Positions 7,979 to 17,210 are shown, counted from the first letter of the stretch. The stretch is 64,000 nucleotides of DNA from Rhizobium gallicum bv. gallicum R602sp (GCF_000816845.1 NZ_CP006880.1:1674001-1738000), one strand, 5' to 3'. Made by a program: numbers and translations. The notes: generated by a model not told the origin, from the letters alone.

Positions 7979-8716
7979 CTAGGCCTTGATCGACTGGCTC
8001 GCTGCCAACAGCATTGGCGTTAATTCTCCGGCTCCGGTTGCCACGCCAAAGGCGCCCGAGGAAACAAGCAATGCCTTCCTTGCCGGCCTCGGATCGGCAG
8101 GATCAACGAAGCCTATGGCGATCATGCCGGCGGAGACGGCTGCCGCAACGCCATGCGGACTGTCGTCGACCATGACACATCGTGCCGGTCTTGCCGCGAA
8201 TTTCTCCGCGCAATGCAATAAAAGGTCCGGGGCAGGCTTTGGCCGCGCCACGGCCTCGGCGCTGAAGACCCCCGGGTGGAAGCACTGCCAGAGATCGAGC
8301 CTGCCGAGGCTCGCGCGAAGCCGGTGCATCGTACTGTTCGATGCAACACATTTCGGCCGGGTTAGGCTGGCAACGATGTCGCCGATGCCAGCCATTGGCG
8401 TCAAGGACCGTGCGAATTCGGCGTAAAGCCGCCGATGCCAGGCTTGGAAGACGTTTGCAACGTCACCCAAGCCGTAGTCGCGGACGCACATGTCGCGGAT
8501 CACCCTTTCGGAATTGCCCGTGAATTTTTCATGGGCTTCGGAAGGGGTGATTGCCACGCCCGCCTCCTGCAGGGCTTCCGCAAGCGTGCGGCTTGCGATC
8601 GGCTCGCTGTCGATGAGCACGCCGTCGCAGTCGAAAATGACCAGGTCAATGTTCTGAAGGGGATCCGGGTTGGAGCGATTGGCGGCGCGCGTTTGGTCTG
8701 TCGCAGATAAGGACAC
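7979..8716 (-). CDS. HAD superfamily sugar-phosphate / glycerol-phosphate phosphatase-like protein
   Basis: 245 residues. The HAD motif I DCDGVLIDSEP lies near residue 30, the motif II Ser in ASNST, the motif III Lys in RPKPAPDLLL, and motif IV in VMVDDSPHG, as in beta-phosphoglucomutase / phosphoglycolate phosphatase-like enzymes with a helical cap. It starts at a GTG three bases after the stop of the GDPD gene. As the last gene of a ugp operon, it may dephosphorylate the glycerol-3-phosphate released by the GDPD or an alternative sugar phosphate; the substrate is inferred, not shown. Confidence 0.85.
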   Translation of the reverse strand: MSLSATDQTRAANRSNPDPLQNIDLVIFDCDGVLIDSEPIASRTLAEALQEAGVAITPSEAHEKFTGNSERVIRDMCVRDYGLGDVANVFQAWHRRLYAEFARSLTPMAGIGDIVASLTRPKCVASNSTMHRLRASLGRLDLWQCFHPGVFSAEAVARPKPAPDLLLHCAEKFAARPARCVMVDDSPHGVAAAVSAGMIAIGFVDPADPRPARKALLVSSGAFGVATGAGELTPMLLAASQSIKA

Positions 8717-8719
8717 GGT

Positions 8720-9451
8720 TCACGAACCCCGTATGCTAAGGGCAAGATCCGGCCTGTCGGTCGTGATCTGCCGGACCGGTTTGGCCAACCAATAGGCAAT
8801 GTCTGCAGTGTGATTCGGCACCCATGCGCCGAGCCGGTCAAAGGGAATGAAGGACGTGATTTCGTCCCAATGCGTCGCAAGCAGAGACTTTTCGACGGCA
8901 ATGATGTCGGCGAGCTCCTCCATTTTCTTAAGGCCGGATCTGAGGCCACCTCGCTCGGCGGCTGCGCGGTCAAATGAAGACAGCGTCCGGATATGCGGCG
9001 CAACCTCACGGACAGTTTGAAGAACGCTGGCGTGAAAGCTCGTCAGGAACGAACGGTCGGCGAGCTTGAGGCTATCGACGAGGTTTGCAGCCCTCCTCTC
9101 AAGGCCCGGATAGGCATCCCCTTTCGCATCCGCCTTCAGCTCGATATGCAGCTCAAGGGCGCTGAACTTGAATATCTCGAGAACCTCGTCAAGCGTCGGT
9201 ATCGCCTCTCCGTCGCTGTCTTTCAGCCTGACGCTTCGGTGCTCGCCTGGAGCAAGGTCGAAGACCGGTCCGGAGTGATCGGTCGTGCGATCAAGGGTTG
9301 CGTCGTGAATGACGAGCAGTTCGCCAAAACGGGTCAAATGCACGTCGAATTCGACGCCTTCGACTGGCATTTCAGCCAGCTTGCGGAAGCCAGAAAGGCT
9401 GTTTTCGGGCCAGAGATTGCGGCCACCGCGATGACCGATGATGTAAACCAT
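8720..9451 (-). CDS. ugpQ: Glycerophosphodiester phosphodiesterase
   Basis: 243 residues starting MVYIIGHRGGRNLWPENS. The GDPD hallmarks are present: HRGGRNLWPENS near the N-terminus, EFDVHLT with the metal-binding Glu/Asp, and the catalytic His in LVIHDATLDRTT, then LHIELK. There is no signal peptide, so it acts in the cytoplasm like UgpQ, splitting imported glycerophosphodiesters to glycerol-3-phosphate plus an alcohol. It follows ugpE by 32 bp in the same operon. The start at 9451 removes a non-homologous upstream extension. Confidence 0.9.
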   Translation of the reverse strand: MVYIIGHRGGRNLWPENSLSGFRKLAEMPVEGVEFDVHLTRFGELLVIHDATLDRTTDHSGPVFDLAPGEHRSVRLKDSDGEAIPTLDEVLEIFKFSALELHIELKADAKGDAYPGLERRAANLVDSLKLADRSFLTSFHASVLQTVREVAPHIRTLSSFDRAAAERGGLRSGLKKMEELADIIAVEKSLLATHWDEITSFIPFDRLGAWVPNHTADIAYWLAKPVRQITTDRPDLALSIRGS

Positions 9452-9483
9452 ATCGAAATTGTCCTTATTGTCTGGGCAAAGGC

Positions 9484-10404
9484 CTACTTGCCGGAGTCTA
9501 CCAGCCCCTTGGTGAACCAGCGTTGCATGAGGAGAATGATGACTGCCGGAGGCAACATGACGAAGAGAGCGGCACTCATGGCAATGTTCCATGCAGGCAC
9601 GGAATCTGACACCGGAACCAGCTCCTTAAGACCCAGAATTGCGGTCGCCATCGTCTTGTCGGTGGTAAAGAGCAGCGGCCAAAGATACTGGTTCCAGCCA
9701 TAGAGAAAGAGGATGATTGCAAGTGCCGCGATATTGGCGGTGGAAAGCGGCAGCAGCACATCCTTGAAGAATTTAAGGGGGCCGGCACCATCGAGTTTCG
9801 CCGCCTCGCACAGCTCCTCAGGCACGGTCAGGAAGAATTGGCGGAAGAGAAATGTCGCCGACGCGGAGGCAATCAGCGGCAGGATCAGACCGCCATAGGT
9901 GTTCACCATGTTCCACTTCATGGATGTTTCGATGCTGTAGCCCGTCAGGTTTTCCAAAAGGCCTGCAAATCCTGTGATGCCGGAAAGCCAGCGGATCGGG
10001 CCCGCAGCGTCGGCGACGGCCTCGTAAGTCGGGATGATGCGGACTTCCACGGGCAGCATCAAGGAAACGAAAATCAGCCAGAATGCGGTCATGCGGAACG
10101 GGAAGCGAAAATAGGTCACGGCAAAAGCCGCAATGAGCGAAATGGCGAGCTTGCCGATGACGATCCCGCCCGTCACGATGATCGAGTTGAGGAAAGCTTG
10201 CGCAAAATCGCCTTGCCTCCAGGCGACTGCGACATTGTCGATAAAATGCGAGCCCGGCACGAGCGGGAAAGGAGCCTGCTGCACCTCTTCCAGCGTGAGC
10301 GAACCTGCCACGAAGGCAAAGTAGAGCGGCAAGCATACGAAAGCTGCGCCAACCAACAGAACAACGTGACAGAAGATCGAAAGACCGAGATTTCGTTCGC
10401 CCAT
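9484..10404 (-). CDS. ugpE: Glycerol-3-phosphate-type ABC importer permease UgpE
   Basis: 306 residues with six predicted membrane spans of the MalG / UgpE class. The cytoplasmic EAA loop is EELCEAAKLDGAGPLKFFKDVLLPLS, which docks with the ATPase. Segments include VVLLVGAAFVCLPLYFAFVAG and the C-terminal AALFVMLPPAVIILLMQRWFTKGLVDSGK, the latter a common ending in UgpE. It lies two bases after the ugpA stop and upstream of the GDPD gene. Confidence 0.88.
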   Translation of the reverse strand: MGERNLGLSIFCHVVLLVGAAFVCLPLYFAFVAGSLTLEEVQQAPFPLVPGSHFIDNVAVAWRQGDFAQAFLNSIIVTGGIVIGKLAISLIAAFAVTYFRFPFRMTAFWLIFVSLMLPVEVRIIPTYEAVADAAGPIRWLSGITGFAGLLENLTGYSIETSMKWNMVNTYGGLILPLIASASATFLFRQFFLTVPEELCEAAKLDGAGPLKFFKDVLLPLSTANIAALAIILFLYGWNQYLWPLLFTTDKTMATAILGLKELVPVSDSVPAWNIAMSAALFVMLPPAVIILLMQRWFTKGLVDSGK

Positions 10405-10406
10405 GG

Positions 10407-11381
10407 CTACACCTGATAATTGACCTTGCGCTCAAGCGCTCGGAACTGGAGGACCGTGAAAAGGACCGCGACGATCATCAAGATCACCGACTGGGCAGCT
10501 GACGACCCCAGATCGAGCTGCACGAAGCCGTCCTGATAGACCTTGTAGACCAGGCTGTTTGTGGCGCCTGCAGGCCCGCCACGCGTGACGGCATCGATGA
10601 TGCCGAACGTTTCGAAGAGGCCGTAGACGAAGTTCATGACGACGAGGAAGAACACCGTCGGTGAGACGAGCGGCAGGGAAATCGTGAAGAACCGCCGAAC
10701 CGGGCCCGCCCCATCAAGCTTGGCAGCTTCCAGCAGCGAGGCCGGAACCGCAAGCAATGCGGCAACCAGGAAGATGTAGTCATAGCAGACGTTCTTCCAG
10801 ATGGAGGCAATCGTCACCAGAATCTGTGCATCGAATGGCCGTCTGTTCGGATCCCAGGCAATGCCCAGCGAATGCAGGAACTGTGCGATCGGACCGACAG
10901 CCGGATTGAACAGAAAGGCCCAAAGCACGCCGGATATGACAGGCGCAATCGCATAAGGCATCAGGATGATGCTCTTGTAGATGGCGCGGCCGCGGATGAC
11001 GAAATCCGTGGCGAACGCAAAGAGCCCCGCAAGGCCAAGCGTTGCAATGTTCTGGAACAGCGTGAACCACAGCGTAAAGAGGGCGCTGCTTCTATATTCA
11101 GGGCTCGCCAGCAACGTCTGAAAATTCTTCAGGCCGACGAAGATCTGCAGGCCACCGAATGGGTCGACCTGTACAAAGGCGAGCGACAATGCCTTGTAGG
11201 AAGGGATGAAGAAAAAAAACAGCAGGATCAGCAACTGAGGCGCAACGAGCAGGGCAGCGAGCCACGGCTTGTTGAAATGCGCAGCCTTGAGACCGGCCTC
11301 GGGGGAGCGCGCTGTCGCCAGGCGGGACAATGGCCTTCCCAGGATGCGGAGGCGCCGTGGAGCGCCTCCGATGACCTGCAC
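10407..11381 (-). CDS. ugpA: Glycerol-3-phosphate-type ABC importer permease UgpA
   Basis: MalF / UgpA class permease with six spans (first LLVAPQLLILLFFFFIPSYKALSLAF) and EAA loop LLEAAKLDGAGPVRRFFTISLPLVSP. The start is uncertain. GTG at 11381 has GGGGA nine bases upstream and begins four bases after the ugpB stop, so it is preferred (324 residues). ATG codons at 11399 and 11411 would overlap ugpB and lack a good ribosome site. A perfect 8-bp hairpin covers the first codons (see separate entry). It pairs with UgpE to form the transmembrane channel. Confidence 0.85.
   Translation of the reverse strand: MQVIGGAPRRLRILGRPLSRLATARSPEAGLKAAHFNKPWLAALLVAPQLLILLFFFFIPSYKALSLAFVQVDPFGGLQIFVGLKNFQTLLASPEYRSSALFTLWFTLFQNIATLGLAGLFAFATDFVIRGRAIYKSIILMPYAIAPVISGVLWAFLFNPAVGPIAQFLHSLGIAWDPNRRPFDAQILVTIASIWKNVCYDYIFLVAALLAVPASLLEAAKLDGAGPVRRFFTISLPLVSPTVFFLVVMNFVYGLFETFGIIDAVTRGGPAGATNSLVYKVYQDGFVQLDLGSSAAQSVILMIVAVLFTVLQFRALERKVNYQV
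11348..11369 (-). repeat. Perfect hairpin just after ugpB, at the beginning of ugpA
   Basis: GGAGGCGC (11348-11355) and GCGCCTCC (11362-11369) are perfect inverted 8-bp arms around six bases, 17 bases past the ugpB stop on the minus strand. There is no T tract. Binding-protein genes are commonly expressed above their permeases, and a hairpin here would protect ugpB mRNA or slow ugpA translation. That role is inferred. Confidence 0.5.
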
Positions 11382-11385
11382 TGGA

Positions 11386-12747
11386 CTATTTCCCCGCATG
11401 GAGCTGCTCATATTGGCGAAGAATCTGGTTTCCGCGGGCAGCCGCTGAATCAAGCGCCTCTTGGGGGGTCTTTTGACCGGTCCAGACCCCTTGGATCTCT
11501 TCGACAAGAAGCGCCATCGACTGATTGTGGTTGCCGAAACGGAAGCCGCGGGAATTATCGTCCGGCGTACCGCGGGAAAGCTGCAGAATGGCGATCTCAC
11601 GCGTCGGATGCTCCTTGTAGTAGCCTTCCGCCTTGGCCTGCTCGTAGGCTGCGTTGGTGACCGGCACATATCCCGTCTGCTTGCTCCACCAGACCTGTGT
11701 CTTCGGCGAAGCGACGAAATTCAAAAAGGCGGCCGCGCCCTTGTATTCGTCCTCGGATTTCCCCTTGAGCACCCAGAGCGCACCGCCTCCGATCGTGCTG
11801 TTCTTCGGTTCGATGCCTTCCTCGTGCGGCAGGAAGGTCGCGCTCCATTTGAACTTTGCGCCCGCCTCCACAGCAGCATGGGCGGCCGTCGAGGCGACAT
11901 AGGTCGAGCAGGTGCCCGAGATGAAGAGCTGATCGGGAGAAAGCCCCTGGCCGGCGATCTGCAAGACGCCGTCATCCATCCACTTTTTCAAGCGCTCCAC
12001 CTGACCGACGACCAGCGGGCTCTTGTTGAAGACGAACTCGGTATCCAGCCCGCCAAAACCATTGGCTTTGGTGCCATAGGGCTGGTCTTGTATGGCCGCA
12101 TAATTCTCGATCAGGCTCCAGTAGAAGTCGTTGGCGAGTGCCATCTGGCATTTCGAGATGCCTTTTTCCTTGATCGCATAAAGCTGCTTTTCGACTTCCT
12201 GCCAGGTTTCACCAGGCTTTTCAAAGCCGGCCGCCTTGAACTGTTCGGCATTGTACCAGAAGATCGGAGTCGAGCTGTTGAACGGCATCGCGGCGGGCTT
12301 GCCGTCAATGAGATAAAAGCCCGCAACGGGTGCAACAAAATCGTTCCAGTTGATCTTGTAGCCTTCCCGCTCCATGAGTTCAGGAACCGGAATGATCGCG
12401 CCGGACCGGTACATTGTCTGGAAGCCGCGTTCGGCAGCCTGAATCAAAACAGGCTGCTGACCAACGCGATAGGCCGCAACCATTGCAGCCATCGTTTCCT
12501 CATAATTGCCTTTGCTGACACCGACGATCTCATATTTGTCCTGAGAAGCGTTGAAATCTGAAATCAGCTGCTTGGTGATCTCGGCAAGCCGGCCGCTGGC
12601 GGCATTCCACCATTCGACCTTTACCCGGTCTGCGGCGAGCGCATTGCCTCCGATATTAAAGCTTAAGACCAGTGCGGCGGCGCCAGCCGCAACGCTCTTG
12701 AAGACCCGCCCGAACTGGCGGTGGTTTTCTGAAGCCTTGTCTGTCAT
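11386..12747 (-). CDS. ugpB: Glycerol-3-phosphate / glycerophosphodiester-binding periplasmic protein UgpB
   Basis: 453 residues. A long N-terminus leads into a signal segment (AAGAAALVLSFNIGGNALA, about residues 21-39), then the mature VEWWNAASGRLAEITKQL. The C-terminal SRGTPDDNSRGFRFGNHNQ is a recognisable UgpB motif, as is PFNSSTPIFWYN in the binding cleft. The start ATG at 12747 has GGAGAGG upstream. First gene of a leftward operon ugpB-A-E-Q-HAD, divergent from ugpC. Specificity between glycerol-3-phosphate and its diesters is inferred from the GDPD neighbour. Confidence 0.9.
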   Translation of the reverse strand: MTDKASENHRQFGRVFKSVAAGAAALVLSFNIGGNALAADRVKVEWWNAASGRLAEITKQLISDFNASQDKYEIVGVSKGNYEETMAAMVAAYRVGQQPVLIQAAERGFQTMYRSGAIIPVPELMEREGYKINWNDFVAPVAGFYLIDGKPAAMPFNSSTPIFWYNAEQFKAAGFEKPGETWQEVEKQLYAIKEKGISKCQMALANDFYWSLIENYAAIQDQPYGTKANGFGGLDTEFVFNKSPLVVGQVERLKKWMDDGVLQIAGQGLSPDQLFISGTCSTYVASTAAHAAVEAGAKFKWSATFLPHEEGIEPKNSTIGGGALWVLKGKSEDEYKGAAAFLNFVASPKTQVWWSKQTGYVPVTNAAYEQAKAEGYYKEHPTREIAILQLSRGTPDDNSRGFRFGNHNQSMALLVEEIQGVWTGQKTPQEALDSAAARGNQILRQYEQLHAGK

Positions 12748-12844
12748 TTCGTTTTCCTCTCCATCGCCTGCTGTTTGTGCGTCGGCTTTGCCGGCTGCGG
12801 CTGACCCCTCCCAAGGTGGCGATGAAAACAGGTTAGGGGTGACT

Positions 12845-12876
12845 TGTTACAAATGTCAATACCATGTTACAAATGT
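12845..12876. promoter_or_regulatory. Paired 12-bp direct repeat, candidate operator of the ugp locus
   Basis: TGTTACAAATGT occurs at 12845-12856 and again, identical, at 12865-12876. The two starts are exactly 20 bp apart, about two helix turns, in the gap between divergent ugpB and ugpC. The likely binder is the SorC-type regulator encoded at 14044, which lies in the same locus. The second copy sits about 24 bases before the ugpC ATG, consistent with repression. Confidence 0.6.
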
Positions 12877-12900
12877 ATGACGGCGCACGGGAGGAACGAA

Positions 12901-13947
12901 ATGGCAGCCATAGAACTCATCGATCTGAAGAAGAATTATGGTCAGGTCCCAGCGGTGAAAGGTGTCAACCTGACTGTCGCCGACGGCAAAATGATCGTGC
13001 TTGTCGGGCCTTCGGGCTGTGGCAAGTCGACGCTTCTACGAATGATTGCCGGCCTTGAGAGCATCAGTTCAGGGCATTTGCATATTGCGGGAACCGACGT
13101 GAGCACCGTCGAGCCCGCAAAGCGCGATATCGCGATGGTGTTCCAGAACTACGCGCTTTACCCCCATATGACGGTTCGTCAGAACCTCGAATATGGACTG
13201 AAAAATCGCCGCGTCGCGCGCGCCGAAATCGACCGGCGCATTGCCGAAACCGCAGCCATTCTGGAAATCGGCCCATTCCTCGAGCGCCGTCCACGTCAGC
13301 TATCGGGCGGGCAGCGCCAGCGCGTCGCAATGGGTCGGGCAATCGTTCGCAATCCCGCCGCTTTCCTCTTTGACGAGCCGCTTTCGAACCTAGACGCCAA
13401 ACTGCGCGTCCAGATGCGGGTGGAAATCCGGCGCCTGCAGCGGCGGCTGAAGACGACAAGCCTTTACGTGACGCATGACCAGCTGGAAGCCATGACACTT
13501 GCTGATCGTCTGGTTGTCATGAATGGCGGACGGATTGAACAAATCGGGACCCCGGTCGAAGTCTATCAGCGCCCCGAAACGATCTTCGTCGCTGGCTTCA
13601 TCGGATCACCGCCCATGAACTTCGTTGAACTTAAAACGAACGGCACCATTGCGGCGGAAGAACTAACTATGTCCGCCGACGCCGATGTGATCGGCATTCG
13701 TCCAAATGCCATCAGGCTCGGCGAGACCACTTCGCCTGCCCTTCGTTTCAAGGGCAAAGTGGAGCTCGTCGAAACCGTGGGCGACGAAAACCATATCCAT
13801 CTGCGCCTTAATGATGCGAAGAACGAACTGATTGTGGCAAGCATTGCGGGCGACCAGCGACTTTCGGACGGTGAGACCGTCTCATGCTTTGCCCTGGCAG
13901 ACAGTCTTCACCTCTTCAACAGTGCGACGGGCCGGCGGGTCAACTAA
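12901..13947 (+). CDS. ugpC: Glycerol-3-phosphate-type ABC importer ATPase UgpC
   Basis: 348 residues. Walker [11 protein letters not shown]-loop [12 protein letters not shown], signature [14 protein letters not shown], Walker [12 protein letters not shown] and switch VTHDQ are all intact, followed by the TOBE / regulatory C-terminal domain of MalK / UgpC-like sugar importers (about residues 235-348). ATG at 12901 is chosen because GGGAGG lies just upstream; a longer reading would start inside the operator repeats. It is transcribed away from the rest of the importer genes and followed by the regulator. Confidence 0.9.
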   Translation: MAAIELIDLKKNYGQVPAVKGVNLTVADGKMIVLVGPSGCGKSTLLRMIAGLESISSGHLHIAGTDVSTVEPAKRDIAMVFQNYALYPHMTVRQNLEYGLKNRRVARAEIDRRIAETAAILEIGPFLERRPRQLSGGQRQRVAMGRAIVRNPAAFLFDEPLSNLDAKLRVQMRVEIRRLQRRLKTTSLYVTHDQLEAMTLADRLVVMNGGRIEQIGTPVEVYQRPETIFVAGFIGSPPMNFVELKTNGTIAAEELTMSADADVIGIRPNAIRLGETTSPALRFKGKVELVETVGDENHIHLRLNDAKNELIVASIAGDQRLSDGETVSCFALADSLHLFNSATGRRVN

Positions 13948-14043
13948 CAAAAATCCATGCAAAAAACCACCGGACCACGGCAATTGACAAAGGCGGCCGA
14001 TCTGGTGCCCATAGCGTGAAAGCAAAGGTTGCGAGAGCGGTCC

Positions 14044-15048
14044 ATGACACAGGCAAAGACGGCCGGCGCGCCAATTGCACTTCCCGACGAGCAGATGCAG
14101 GTTCGTGTGGTATGGCTCTACTTCATGGAAGGCCGTACGCAGGGCGAGATTGCCGACGCGCTTTCGACCAACCGGCTTCGTGTCAACAAAATCATCGCCG
14201 AAGCTCGCCGATCCGGCCTTGTGACAATTACCTTGAATTCCAGGCTTACGTCCTGTGTCGAGCTTGAGCAGACGCTGGTCGCGGAGTTCTCGCTGAGCCG
14301 GGCGATCATCGTGCCATCACCTTCAGATCCCGATCTCATACCTGTTCTGCTCGGCCAAGCGACCGCGGACTACATCGCCCAGCTGCTCAGCAACGGCAAG
14401 CTGTCGGGTATTGGCGTCGGCTGGGGAGCCACGCTGCGCGAAATGGTACGTCATATGCCATCCATGCGCCGGCCCGACATTTGCGTGAACTCGGTGATGG
14501 GTGGACTGACGCATGGCATCGAGATCAACACATTCGACATCGCAAGCGACCTCGCCCGGCACTTGAACGCCGAGTGCGCCTATCTTGCAGCTCCCATTTA
14601 TGCCGGCAGCCCGGAATCGAAAACGGCAATCGTAACCCAGGACGTATTCCAGGCGGCTTTCCGGCAGATTGCCTCAAACGATCTTGTCGTGCTCAGTATC
14701 GGCGATATGACCGAGCGATCGCTTCTGATGCGCTACGGGCTGCCGCAGGACGTCACGATCGACGAGCTTGTCGCTACCGGCGCTTGCGGCGATGTTCTGG
14801 CGCAATTCATTGACAGGAACGGAACCCCCATCGACCACCCGCTCAATCTACGGGCAATCGCGCCGCCGCTGGAAGCGTTGCGCAAGATCCCGAACGTCGT
14901 CTTCGCGTCAGGCGGTATCAACAAAGTCGAGGCCATTGCCGCGGTCCTCTTGTCAGGGCTCGGAACTGTCCTCGTCTGCGATGAAGACACGGCGCGCGCA
15001 GCTCTGTCGGTGGCAGCCCGCGCGCGATCGCCCGCGGCGTTGTCCTGA
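14044..15048 (+). CDS. SorC / DeoR-like transcriptional regulator of the ugp locus
   Basis: 334 residues. An N-terminal helix-turn-helix (VVWLYFMEGRTQGEIADALS, NRLRVNKIIAEARRSGLV, about residues 20-60) is followed by the SorC sugar-phosphate-sensing domain with GIGVGWGATLREM and a C-terminal SGGINKVEAIAAVLLSGLGTVLVCDE, typical of the family. SorC proteins bind phosphorylated sugars or polyols. Its position after ugpC makes glycerol-3-phosphate or a related phosphate a plausible effector. ATG at 14044 is chosen over an upstream TTG at 14029. Confidence 0.85.
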   Translation: MTQAKTAGAPIALPDEQMQVRVVWLYFMEGRTQGEIADALSTNRLRVNKIIAEARRSGLVTITLNSRLTSCVELEQTLVAEFSLSRAIIVPSPSDPDLIPVLLGQATADYIAQLLSNGKLSGIGVGWGATLREMVRHMPSMRRPDICVNSVMGGLTHGIEINTFDIASDLARHLNAECAYLAAPIYAGSPESKTAIVTQDVFQAAFRQIASNDLVVLSIGDMTERSLLMRYGLPQDVTIDELVATGACGDVLAQFIDRNGTPIDHPLNLRAIAPPLEALRKIPNVVFASGGINKVEAIAAVLLSGLGTVLVCDEDTARAALSVAARARSPAALS

Positions 15049-15478
15049 AATGCATCGGCCCTAAGGACCGCAGTGCCGAAGAGGCTGTTGGGATCCCAGC
15101 GGGCAGGTTGACAGGTCAGGCCTTTCACACCTGCATCCGGCATGCCCTCGGCCGCGGTAACGACATCGAATGAAAATCACGGCAGAGCCGAAGCATCGAC
15201 TAAGCTTTCTCGTTGACGGCCACGCTCATTCGTCTCTTGCGGGCACGATTACCGGGCGTTGCACGGACAGGACAATAAGTATGTGGCGGGCTTCGCCTGA
15301 ACTATGCTGATGGGACAACGGCGATCTTGGCAGTGCGCTGCGCTCACGCCGAAAAGAAAGAGCGCGGTAACGCGTTCGACCTCTGGAACCGCGAGCGGCG
15401 GGATGTTTGGCTCGCTCCGGTCAGACGGCAAATGAATCGCTTGACTCGTTTCCCCAATAGGAACATTTAAAGAACGAA
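15049..15478. other. Intergenic stretch, no gene recognised
   Basis: About 430 bp between the regulator and the next small gene. Short open frames here are not protein-like. It contains GGAACC at 15385-15390, reminiscent of the -35 of rhizobial stress-sigma (EcfG) promoters, but the spacing to a downstream TT pair is off, so no promoter is called. Confidence 0.4.
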
Positions 15479-15493
15479 ATGAAAGGCAAAGCC

Positions 15494-15733
15494 ATGTCAA
15501 TCGCCGAGAAGTTCATCGTCCTGCCCTACAAGAAGAACCGCGGAAATCTCGTGCCGGGGGAGATGCGCCAGGCTTCAAACGGTCCATCGGCTGAGAAGAT
15601 TGCTGCCTCGATGGCTGCGCGCTTCGTCGGGGTCGCGGCCTATGCAGTGATGGTCGACGACGAGACCGGCGACATGACGGCACCCCGCTTGCTTGCAAGG
15701 CATGGCGAAATCGCCGATCTGAATATTTCTTAG
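15494..15733 (+). CDS. Small conserved-looking hypothetical protein
   Basis: 79 residues starting MSIAEKFIVLPYKKNRGNL; AAGG lies seven bases before ATG 15494, which is preferred over ATG 15479 (no ribosome site). No signal peptide or membrane segment. The composition and the lysine-rich N-terminus with an acidic DDETGD turn look like the small cytoplasmic hypothetical proteins common in rhizobia, but I cannot name a family. It stands alone between unrelated genes. Confidence 0.6.
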   Translation: MSIAEKFIVLPYKKNRGNLVPGEMRQASNGPSAEKIAASMAARFVGVAAYAVMVDDETGDMTAPRLLARHGEIADLNIS

Positions 15734-15869
15734 AGGCAACGCATCCAGAATATCTGGCTTGGTCACAAAGGTGCCCTTCGAGCATGATTGGTAGCGCCGA
15801 ACTCCAAGTTGCCGTGCAACAGATGTGGCGCCTGTGCTCGCCGCGCGCTACCATTCAATGGCATTGGAT

Positions 15870-16946
15870 CTATTTTCTCCCGTCGCGGGTTTTCGCATCG
15901 AGCTGAGCAGCGTGCCGTTCAAAGGCCTGCGTTATAAGGATGGCGAGTTCTTCGTGAATATCGGCCCGCGATCTTCTCACACCCTGTTCGCAAATGGGAT
16001 CGGGATCGCCGGCCGACTTCAGGAAATTCGCGGCGCCTTGCTTGCAAACGGGCAGAAAACTGAAATGGTCGGAATCGTCGATCTGCGCATAAGCGGCGTT
16101 CGGGACCTGTTTCGCCAACCGATCAGAAAGCACCGCAACCGGGATTTTGCCGATGCTGCCGAGATTGATGAAGGTCAGCGGGATATCGATGCTTTTCACG
16201 CTTTCGGCGTTGAAGGCAGTCGCAAGGCCGGGATCGACCAGCACCGCCGAGGCGATGCGCGGATCGCGGTTCGATTGTTCGAAGCGCGCCAGGTCGATGC
16301 CGCGCAGATCGAATATTTCGACCGCGACCTGCTTGTTGTTGACGAAGCCGCGCCCGCCTTCGAACCAGCGGCAATCCATCATGGCCGGATAGTCGTCGCA
16401 ATAGCGCATATATGCATCGAGATCGGCGCGAGCGCCGGCAAGCTCCATTCCCGTGCTACCACCGAGGGAAAAACCGAGAACGCCGATGCGCTTCGTGTCG
16501 ATCGATGCCTGCCAGCGCGCATCGCTGACAAGTGCCGTGATGATGGTCGAAATATCCTGGGTGCGCTCCCAGATTTTTGGCGTGGCAGCTGGCGTGGAAT
16601 CGCCGCTCGTTGTGCCGGGATGGTTGGGGCCGGCCACGATGAACCCTGACTCCGCCAATACCTTGGCGATCCACGCCATGCCTTCCACCCTCGAACCGGA
16701 GCCATGCGAAAGTAGCACCAGTGGGAAATGACCCACCTCGATAGAAGCATTTTTCGAGGCTGGGGTACCTTCGAAAATTTTGCTTTCGCCGACCAGTGCG
16801 GGTTCACCATCGCCCTTCGATGGATACCAGATCGTCACGGCAAGTGCGCTGCCGCGTTCATGCGAGAAGACGCGGATATCCTGCAGGCCGACTTCACCTG
16901 CGAAAACGGATGCGGTTGAAGTGACGACAAAGAAAATGGCTGTCAA
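15870..16946 (-). CDS. Secreted alpha/beta hydrolase (dienelactone hydrolase / PAF-acetylhydrolase-like)
   Basis: 358 residues. The nucleophile elbow is GFSLGG, the oxyanion region LVLLSHGSGS, and the catalytic His lies near DDSDHFSFLP. The N-terminus FFVVTSTASVFAGEV is signal-like, pointing to the periplasm. The only usable in-frame start is a TTG at 16946 without a ribosome site: an in-frame stop lies just upstream, and the nearest ATG (16965) is in another frame. This leaves a positively charged n-region missing, so a 5' frameshift or misplaced start is possible. Substrate unknown; an ester or lactone is expected. Confidence 0.75.
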   Translation of the reverse strand: MTAIFFVVTSTASVFAGEVGLQDIRVFSHERGSALAVTIWYPSKGDGEPALVGESKIFEGTPASKNASIEVGHFPLVLLSHGSGSRVEGMAWIAKVLAESGFIVAGPNHPGTTSGDSTPAATPKIWERTQDISTIITALVSDARWQASIDTKRIGVLGFSLGGSTGMELAGARADLDAYMRYCDDYPAMMDCRWFEGGRGFVNNKQVAVEIFDLRGIDLARFEQSNRDPRIASAVLVDPGLATAFNAESVKSIDIPLTFINLGSIGKIPVAVLSDRLAKQVPNAAYAQIDDSDHFSFLPVCKQGAANFLKSAGDPDPICEQGVRRSRADIHEELAILITQAFERHAAQLDAKTRDGRK

Positions 16947-17210
16947 TGCTTGTGGTCAGTCGCATGAGAAACTCGTTCGGTTTGAGAAACGATGACTGAC
17001 CTTCGGGGGAAACACGGTCTTTTCGACCTCGATCAGCTTCAAGGACGTACTCGAACGTGATGCGGTCTTTCATGCGTGCGGCTGACCTTTATCTCGTCGC
17101 CGCTCCAGGAACACACTTGCATTGGGTTGTTCTTCACACGCAGGTCATTCGCCGGAGAAGATCATCGAGATCCTTCGTGTGGAATTGCGACCCGTCGGGC
17201 CTGCCGGCTG

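Noticed and set aside
12844..12900. Longer N-terminus for ugpC starting near 12844
   Set aside because: It would begin inside the operator repeats; GGGAGG and family alignment favour ATG 12901.
15385..15408. EcfG-type stress promoter (GGAACC then GTTT)
   Set aside because: Spacing is one or two bases shorter than the consensus and the -10 is weak.
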